This document shows positions 14,897 through 19,891 of a DNA stretch of 19,891 nucleotides, piece after piece. The stretch's first letter is position 1; each line of letters starts with the position of its first letter. The stretch covers positions 1 through 19,891 of the forward strand of contig JAAYLQ010000051.1 of NCBI GenBank assembly GCA_012521805.1, written 5' to 3'. The notes under the pieces were generated by a model, which searched no databases, had not been told where the DNA came from, and saw only the letters and a list, made by a program, of their open reading frames with translations. Both the position numbers and the translations under genes were made by a program. Source of the DNA: Bacillota bacterium. GTDB lineage: Bacteria; Bacillota; Limnochordia; Darwinibacteriales; DTU012.

Positions 14897-15796
14897 GTGG
14901 AAATCAAGATCGCAGTTCCAGCCACCAGTGCCAATTTAGGTCCAGGATTTGACACCCTCGGTGTGGCGCTGAAACTCTATAATTACCTTGAAATTGATCC
15001 AGATACCGACACTTTAGCCTTTGAAATCTCCGGGGAAGGAAGCGCTGTCCTGCCCCGGGGTACCACCAATCTGGTGTACCAGGCTGTGGCTGCTGTTTAT
15101 CAAGAAGTGGGACAGCTGCCGCCGCCTTTGAAAATCAAACAGACCAATTGCATACCACCAAGCTCGGGGCTGGGCAGCAGTGCTGCGGCAGTTGTTGGCG
15201 GCCTTACGGCGGCAAATCTGCTCCTCAACAATCCGTTGAGTACAGATCAGCTGCTGCAGCTGGCAGCCAAAATCGAAGGCCATCCCGATAACGCGGCACC
15301 GGCTTTGATCGGCGGCTTGGTAATCAGCGGCACTGATGCTGATCAGATCATCTGGCAGCAGCTGCAGCCAAAAAATCCGCCCCAGGTTATTGTAGTTGTC
15401 CCGGATTTTTCTTTAAGAACTGCCCACTCTAGAGGAGTTCTGCCCCAAAAGGTGGCATTTCAGGACGCGGTTGCTAATCTCAGCCGCCTTGCCTTTTTAC
15501 TCCACTGCTTTGCTTCTGGCGACTATACCAACCTGCGTTTTGCCTGCGAAGACAGCCTCCACCAGAATTATCGGGCGCAATTAATTCCCGGCTTCCACGC
15601 AGTAATCGCTGCCTGCTATCAAGCAGGTGGATTGGGTGCAGCCCTCAGCGGTGCCGGTCCTTCGGTAATTGCCTTTGCGGAGCCAAGCAAAGCGGAGACA
15701 GTTGGGGCGGCGATGCAGGCTGCCTTTGCCCAGGAGCAAATTGCCAGCCGCGTTTTTATTACAGAAATAGCAGAGCAGGGCGCTGGTCTGGTATAA
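14897..15796 (+). CDS. thrB: Homoserine kinase
   Basis: GHMP-family kinase that phosphorylates homoserine to O-phosphohomoserine, the threonine synthase substrate. The 299 residues show the family pattern: PATSANLGPGFDTLG (8-22), the ATP loop PPSSGLGSSAA (87-97), and the C-terminal GLGAALSGAGPSV. The start is GTG at 14897, preceded by AGGAGG (14884-14889), which overlaps the thrC stop codon. It is the last gene of hom-thrC-thrB, the gene order usual in Bacillota. Its stop lies 6 bases from the luxS stop on the other strand, with no clear terminator between. Confidence 0.96.
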   Translation: MEIKIAVPATSANLGPGFDTLGVALKLYNYLEIDPDTDTLAFEISGEGSAVLPRGTTNLVYQAVAAVYQEVGQLPPPLKIKQTNCIPPSSGLGSSAAAVVGGLTAANLLLNNPLSTDQLLQLAAKIEGHPDNAAPALIGGLVISGTDADQIIWQQLQPKNPPQVIVVVPDFSLRTAHSRGVLPQKVAFQDAVANLSRLAFLLHCFASGDYTNLRFACEDSLHQNYRAQLIPGFHAVIAACYQAGGLGAALSGAGPSVIAFAEPSKAETVGAAMQAAFAQEQIASRVFITEIAEQGAGLV

Positions 15797-15802
15797 CTAG
15801 AT

Positions 15803-16243
15803 TTATTCCAGTGCTTCCAGCACCTGTCTAGCATAGTGCTGGGCTTGTTCTAAAGACATGTCCCGGTAATTGCCGCACTGAATCTCATTGGCGGCAGGCA
15901 CTTCATCTGCCTCAAGCACTTTTTTCAGGGCTGTTTTTAAAGCTTGTTTGACAGCATCAACTGATATTTCTCCAACTTTAATTAGATAAAAACCGGTGCG
16001 GCAGCCCATGGGGGACAGATCGACAACACCAGTGATTTGCTCCCGCATCAATCCTGCCAGCAGGTGCTCCAGGGCATGGACCGCACCAGTCGGCATAATA
16101 TCCTGATTTGGCTGGGTGAAGCGGAGATCAAATTTAGTGATCAGATCCCCCTTTGGTGTGGTAATCCGCCCGCAGCTGCGGACATAGGGTGCTTTTACTT
16201 TGGTATGATCTAAGGTGAAGCTTTCAACAATAACTTGATCCAT
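15803..16243 (-). CDS. luxS: S-ribosylhomocysteine lyase (autoinducer-2 synthesis)
   Basis: Cleaves S-ribosylhomocysteine into homocysteine and DPD, the AI-2 precursor, in the activated methyl cycle. The 146-residue protein is slightly shorter than the 150-160 common in the family but keeps the catalytic set. HALEH at 56-60 supplies zinc ligands His56 and His60 and the catalytic Glu59, Cys81 is the catalytic cysteine in MGCRTGFY, and Cys123 in IQCGNYRD is the third zinc ligand. ATG at 16243 follows AAGGAGG (16252-16258). It is convergent with thrB and divergent from the GNAT gene; no pfs or metK lies in the window. The homocysteine product links it to the methionine branch from homoserine. 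Confidence 0.96.
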   Translation of the reverse strand: MDQVIVESFTLDHTKVKAPYVRSCGRITTPKGDLITKFDLRFTQPNQDIMPTGAVHALEHLLAGLMREQITGVVDLSPMGCRTGFYLIKVGEISVDAVKQALKTALKKVLEADEVPAANEIQCGNYRDMSLEQAQHYARQVLEALE

Positions 16244-16282
16244 TGCACAACCTCCTTAAATTTAATTTTAAGCAAACACAGA

Positions 16283-16287
16283 AAGGA
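16283..16287 (+). promoter_or_regulatory. Ribosome binding site deciding the GNAT start
   Basis: AAGGA is 9 bases before ATG at 16297. The upstream ATG at 16243 would overlap the luxS start and has no ribosome binding site, and GTG at 16291 is too close. Confidence 0.7.
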
Positions 16288-16296
16288 AATGTGGTT

Positions 16297-16725
16297 ATGA
16301 GTACTATTTATCGGATCCTAACCAAAGACGAATTTCCGCAGGCGCTGGAGATTCGGATCCGGGTCTTTGTTGAGGAACAAAATGTACCAATTGGAGAAGA
16401 ACAAGATCGGTACGATCAAACAGCTGTGCACTTTGGTGCCTTTGCCCAGGATACTATGATCGGAACTGGCAGAGTGGTGATTGAAGGCAAGAAAGGAAAA
16501 TGCGGCCGGATAGCAGTTCTTAAATCCCACCGCGGTCAGGGCATCGGCATGGGCCTGCTCCAGACAATGATCGAATGGTGCAGAGCCCAGGGCTTAACAG
16601 AAGTATACTTAGGGGCACAGCTGCATGCGATCCCCTTTTACGAAAAAGCTGGATTCACCGCAGAAGGCGGCGTTTTTGATGATGCAGGTATTCCCCACCG
16701 CCTGATGCGCAAGCAGCTCAAGTGA
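16297..16725 (+). CDS. GNAT family N-acetyltransferase (ElaA/YitI-like)
   Basis: Predicted acetyl-CoA-dependent N-acetyltransferase of 142 residues. IRIRVFVEEQNVP (19-31) is the N-terminal pattern of the ElaA/YitI subgroup. Motif A is RIAVLKSHRGQGIGMGLL (71-88) with the acetyl-CoA pyrophosphate loop RGQGIG. PFYEKAGF (113-120) is the usual C-terminal motif. The acceptor is unknown. I chose ATG at 16297 over the 54-base longer version because of the ribosome binding site and because the extra residues (HNLLKFNFKQTQKGNVV) are not GNAT-like. It is monocistronic, ends at a bidirectional hairpin, and is divergent from luxS across about 53 bases. Confidence 0.9.
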   Translation: MSTIYRILTKDEFPQALEIRIRVFVEEQNVPIGEEQDRYDQTAVHFGAFAQDTMIGTGRVVIEGKKGKCGRIAVLKSHRGQGIGMGLLQTMIEWCRAQGLTEVYLGAQLHAIPFYEKAGFTAEGGVFDDAGIPHRLMRKQLK

Positions 16726-16727
16726 GA

Positions 16728-16785
16728 AATAACTCCCATGCCGCAGACACAAATCTGCTGGCACTGGGGGTTATTATTTCCTTTT
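16728..16785. terminator. Bidirectional hairpin terminator between GNAT and beta-galactosidase genes
   Basis: AATAACTCCCA (16728-16738) pairs with TGGGGGTTATT (16765-16775, one G-T pair), and GCC/GGC and CAGA/TCTG extend it inward across small internal loops. ATTTCCTTTT follows on the plus strand. It sits directly after the GNAT stop and 3 bases before the lacZ stop on the other strand, so it can serve both. Confidence 0.75.
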
Positions 16786-16787
16786 GA

Positions 16788-19700
16788 TTAGTAGATTACC
16801 TGTTTGCTTAAGGCAACTGGATTATCTTCTGGACCTAACGGCCGCAGCCGGACTGTGAAAGTAACTCTTTCCGGTTTTACCTGATACTGGGGCAGAGTCA
16901 TGGGACCGCAGCTGCCTCCACCCAGGCCAGTTTGACGATAATCCACATGGAATGTGATATAATCTCTCGGCTTTAACTCGTAAGTGTGGCGTGCCTTAGC
17001 AAAGTCATCCGGTGTGTAGAAATGGGCACTAGTCTCCAGCAGCGACTGACCTACCACCAAGAGACCAATCTTATCTTGGTTAGTTAAGGCCACCCAGCGG
17101 ACATCTGTCTTATTGCCGTTCTCCTGCGGATGAATATAGGGGACATACTGATCCTGGACCAATCCCTGATAAAGATCTACAGGACAGCCCGCTTTGCGAT
17201 CCCAGTAGTTTTCCTGGGGTCCCCGACCAAACCAAGTCATTACTTGGTACTCTGTCGGCAGGTTCATCTGGAGACCAACCCGCGGCAGAGTCGGCAGATC
17301 CAGATCCGGCTCGACAGTAGTGGTTAAGACGATATCGCCGCTGCCGAAAATCTTATACGCGTAATGATAGGTAAACTTGGCTCTACCTTCAGCTGCCTCA
17401 GCATGGGCAGTAACTTCGATCTGAACCCATGTCGGCTGAACCACAGTCAGTTCAGCAGCTACATTAGTAATCTTCAGGCGGTCATACCCCACCTCATACC
17501 ACTGACGGCCAAGAACAGGGGCATCATTGTCAGTTGGAGCCCGCCAGATATTCACATGGGGTCCAGCAGTCAACAGCTCATGTTCGTTATAGGCAAAGGA
17601 ACTGATCTGTCCCCGCTTGCGGTCAAACACCACTTTAAAGCTGCTGCCGATGATTTCAAACTGATACTCGTTTTCGTTCACCTTTAATTCTGGCAAATCA
17701 CTCGGGTCGACAGCAGGAACAGCAGGCACATTGTATTTCAGCTCGAACTGCTCCCAGGCAACCTCATGGCCTTTATCTGCCCACTTGGTATCGTTAGCCA
17801 GACGGAAGCTGATGTTCAGGAAATACTCGGTACCAGGCTGCAGCAGCGGTTTGGTGAAGGGAACGTTCACCCGTTCGCTCTGACCCGCCTTAGTATGCAG
17901 GGTTTTCAGCTGACCGGATTGGACAACCTGCCCGTCTGCCTTCAGCTCCCAGAACAGATCATAACAGCTTAAGTCAATAACCTCATGGCGATTGGTAACT
18001 TCGATAATGCCTGCATCCTGATCCACCAGCTCAATTTTGATCGGCTGGAACACTTTGCGGCACTCCCACATTGCTGGATGGGGTGTCCGGTCTGGCCAAA
18101 TTAAGCCGTTAATGCAGAATGGCCCATCATTAGGATGATCGCCGAAGTCACCGCCGTAAGCCCACCAAGCTTCACCGTCTTCAGTATAGCGCTTCAGACC
18201 TTGGTCAATCCAGTCCCAAATAAAGCCGCCGACAATCCGGGGATATTTGTGGACCAGCTCCCAATACTCAACCAAGTTGCCGGTACTGTTACCCATGGAA
18301 TGGGCAAATTCACACATTACTACCGGACGGTCTTCCCCTGGTTCAGTAGCTAAATGCTCGAGGAATTCTAGGGATGGGTACATGACGCTGACCATATCTA
18401 AACAGGAAGCAACTTTACCTTTTCTGCGGCGATGGAGTGCCCCTTCATAGTGAACCAAGCGAGTTGGATCATACCCGTGGATCCATCCAGCTGCCGCATC
18501 ATGGTTCGGTCCAAATCCTGATTCGTTTCCAAGGGACCAAATCAGTACCGATGGATGGTTTTTGTCCCGCAGGACCATCCGACTGCAGCGATCGACAAAG
18601 GCAGCAGTCCATTCTGGACTGTTGGCTGGATCATCAGCCGGTCCTGGACCCCACTGAAAGGCAATACCGTGGGTTTCGATATTAGCTTCATCAATTAAAT
18701 AAATACCGTACTCATCGCAGAGCTCATACCACTTAGTATCGTTGGGATAGTGGGCTGTGCGCACCGCGTTAAAGTTAAACTGCTTCAGCAGTTTAATCTC
18801 TTTAAGCATTTCTTCGTAAGGAACATACTTACCAAATTCGTCATGATGATCATGGCGGTTAACACCGCAGAAAATCACAGGGTTGCCGTTGACCAGAATT
18901 TGACCATCTTTAACATCAATCTGACGGAAACCTACCCGGCTGCTCTCAATGTGAATCGGATTGCCATCCTGATCATGCAGCACCACCACTAAAGTATAAA
19001 GATGGGGCGTTTCCGCTGACCATTTTAACGGACTGGCAACCGGAACCTTTAACCAGACAAATGAATTCCGTCCTGGTCTTACTTTAACCTCATCTTTAAA
19101 GTCCTTGAGTTCCACCAGCTGCCCATCAGGATCGAATAAATGACACTGGACGCTGTAGCCTTCGATCACAGCTGCTGTAGTATTGGTAACCTTCACTTCT
19201 ACATCCAGCAGTGCGTCGCGGTACTGGTTATCAAAGAAAGTTTTAATAAAATAGTCTTGGATATAAACATTCGGTGTTGTATATAAATAAACATCGCGGT
19301 GAATGCCGCTCAACCACCACATGTCCTGATCCTCTAGGTATGTACCATCGCTCCAGCGCATTACCTTCAGGGCAACAACGTTTTCTCCAGCTTGGACATA
19401 ATCAGTAATATCAAATTCAGCAGGCAGACGGCTGTCTTGGCTGTAGCCGACCTCTACACCGTTGATCCAGAGATAAAAGGCTGAATCAACGCCGCCAAAA
19501 TTAATAAAGATCCTGCGGCCAATCCATTCCGGATCTACTGTAAATGTCCGGCGGTAAAGCCCTGTCGGATTTTCTTTCGGCACTTTTGGCCAGTCCGGTG
19601 TAAACGGATACTGGACATTTGTATAGATCGGCCGATCAAAGCCCTGGAGCTGCCAATTGCCTGGAACCCTGATCTCGTGCCAGCTGTCAGTGTTAAACTC

Positions 19701-19891
19701 TGGCTGGAAAAAGCCCTCTGGAGCCAGCTCAGGAGCATCAACTAACAAAAACTCCCAAGTACCGTTGAGCAGTTTGCACCACGGCGAAACCTTATCCCTT
19801 TCCTGCGCTCGGGCAAAATCCGCGTACGGGAAGAGCGGAACGTGTCCCGGCATGCGGTTGCGCTCAAAGACGCGGGGATTTTCCCAATCAA
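16788..19891 (-). CDS. lacZ: Beta-galactosidase, glycoside hydrolase family 2, 5' end outside window
   Basis: Hydrolyses terminal beta-galactosides such as lactose. The frame stays open to the window edge: upstream of the ATG at 19853 it encodes DWENPRVFERNR, matching the DWENP start region of LacZ. The true start is therefore beyond 19891, and the window holds at least 1033 residues. Domain order is that of large LacZ: jelly-roll sugar-binding domain, Ig-like domain, TIM barrel, Ig-like domain, C-terminal beta-sandwich. Counting from the ATG at 19853, the acid/base is Glu444 in LGNESG and the nucleophile is Glu515 in VMCEFAHSMGNS; HDHHDEFG near 334-341 and RTAHYPN near 365-371 are also diagnostic. 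No frameshift is seen. It ends at the bidirectional hairpin. Its promoter cannot be seen. Confidence 0.94.
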   Translation of the reverse strand, partial: DWENPRVFERNRMPGHVPLFPYADFARAQERDKVSPWCKLLNGTWEFLLVDAPELAPEGFFQPEFNTDSWHEIRVPGNWQLQGFDRPIYTNVQYPFTPDWPKVPKENPTGLYRRTFTVDPEWIGRRIFINFGGVDSAFYLWINGVEVGYSQDSRLPAEFDITDYVQAGENVVALKVMRWSDGTYLEDQDMWWLSGIHRDVYLYTTPNVYIQDYFIKTFFDNQYRDALLDVEVKVTNTTAAVIEGYSVQCHLFDPDGQLVELKDFKDEVKVRPGRNSFVWLKVPVASPLKWSAETPHLYTLVVVLHDQDGNPIHIESSRVGFRQIDVKDGQILVNGNPVIFCGVNRHDHHDEFGKYVPYEEMLKEIKLLKQFNFNAVRTAHYPNDTKWYELCDEYGIYLIDEANIETHGIAFQWGPGPADDPANSPEWTAAFVDRCSRMVLRDKNHPSVLIWSLGNESGFGPNHDAAAGWIHGYDPTRLVHYEGALHRRRKGKVASCLDMVSVMYPSLEFLEHLATEPGEDRPVVMCEFAHSMGNSTGNLVEYWELVHKYPRIVGGFIWDWIDQGLKRYTEDGEAWWAYGGDFGDHPNDGPFCINGLIWPDRTPHPAMWECRKVFQPIKIELVDQDAGIIEVTNRHEVIDLSCYDLFWELKADGQVVQSGQLKTLHTKAGQSERVNVPFTKPLLQPGTEYFLNISFRLANDTKWADKGHEVAWEQFELKYNVPAVPAVDPSDLPELKVNENEYQFEIIGSSFKVVFDRKRGQISSFAYNEHELLTAGPHVNIWRAPTDNDAPVLGRQWYEVGYDRLKITNVAAELTVVQPTWVQIEVTAHAEAAEGRAKFTYHYAYKIFGSGDIVLTTTVEPDLDLPTLPRVGLQMNLPTEYQVMTWFGRGPQENYWDRKAGCPVDLYQGLVQDQYVPYIHPQENGNKTDVRWVALTNQDKIGLLVVGQSLLETSAHFYTPDDFAKARHTYELKPRDYITFHVDYRQTGLGGGSCGPMTLPQYQVKPERVTFTVRLRPLGPEDNPVALSKQVIY

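Noticed and set aside
15817..15842. CCAGCAC/GTGCTGG hairpin as terminator of the threonine operon
   Set aside because: It lies inside the luxS coding region and has no T-run after it on either strand.
16243..16296. Longer GNAT protein starting at ATG 16243
   Set aside because: That ATG overlaps the luxS start codon and has no ribosome binding site; the added residues do not resemble the family.

Overview
The window reads as chromosomal housekeeping and carbohydrate-metabolism DNA from a Gram-positive, Clostridia-like Bacillota (Firmicutes). The basis is strong AAGGAG/AGGAGG ribosome binding sites before nearly every gene, frequent GTG and TTG starts, a Clostridia-style aconitase of about 650 residues, a hom-thrC-thrB operon, LuxS, a type I pullulanase and a Spo0B/AgrC-like GHKL protein. 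The genus cannot be named from sequence reading alone. No tRNA, rRNA, CRISPR array, insertion sequence or prophage gene was seen. Genes are packed tightly, and no stretch over about 130 bases lacks a gene.

Layout, left to right. (1) ung (uracil-DNA glycosylase, +) with its own extended -10 promoter converges on and overlaps an unusual two-TM GHKL sensor-kinase-like gene (-). That gene diverges from a CPBP/Abi membrane protease gene (+). (2) A bidirectional terminator separates the protease from a long minus-strand block: a KDG-kinase-like PfkB sugar kinase with a near-consensus promoter, aconitase and type I pullulanase. (3) A second minus-strand operon reads galU, TIM-barrel sugar isomerase/epimerase, Gfo/Idh/MocA oxidoreductase, Gfo/Idh/MocA oxidoreductase. 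It ends at a long hairpin terminator. (4) A GDSL/SGNH esterase gene (+) diverges from galU and is followed by the threonine operon hom-thrC-thrB (+). (5) luxS (-) converges on thrB and diverges from a GNAT acetyltransferase gene (+). (6) A bidirectional hairpin separates the GNAT gene from a GH2 beta-galactosidase (-) whose 5' end runs off the right edge of the window.

How the genes fit together. Pullulanase and beta-galactosidase release sugars from alpha- and beta-linked glycans, the KDG-kinase-like protein points to uronate or pectin-derived acids, and the SGNH esterase is consistent with deacylation of plant polysaccharides. The two oxidoreductases plus a metal-dependent TIM-barrel epimerase form a plausible oxidize-epimerize-reduce sugar module of the E. 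coli YcjS/YcjR/YcjQ kind, here co-transcribed with galU. That operon is the best candidate for incompletely described chemistry. The second candidate is the sensor-kinase-like protein, which keeps the overall GHKL architecture but has Asn where the phospho-accepting His should be. Nothing in the window is clearly an entirely new system; most genes belong to well-known families.
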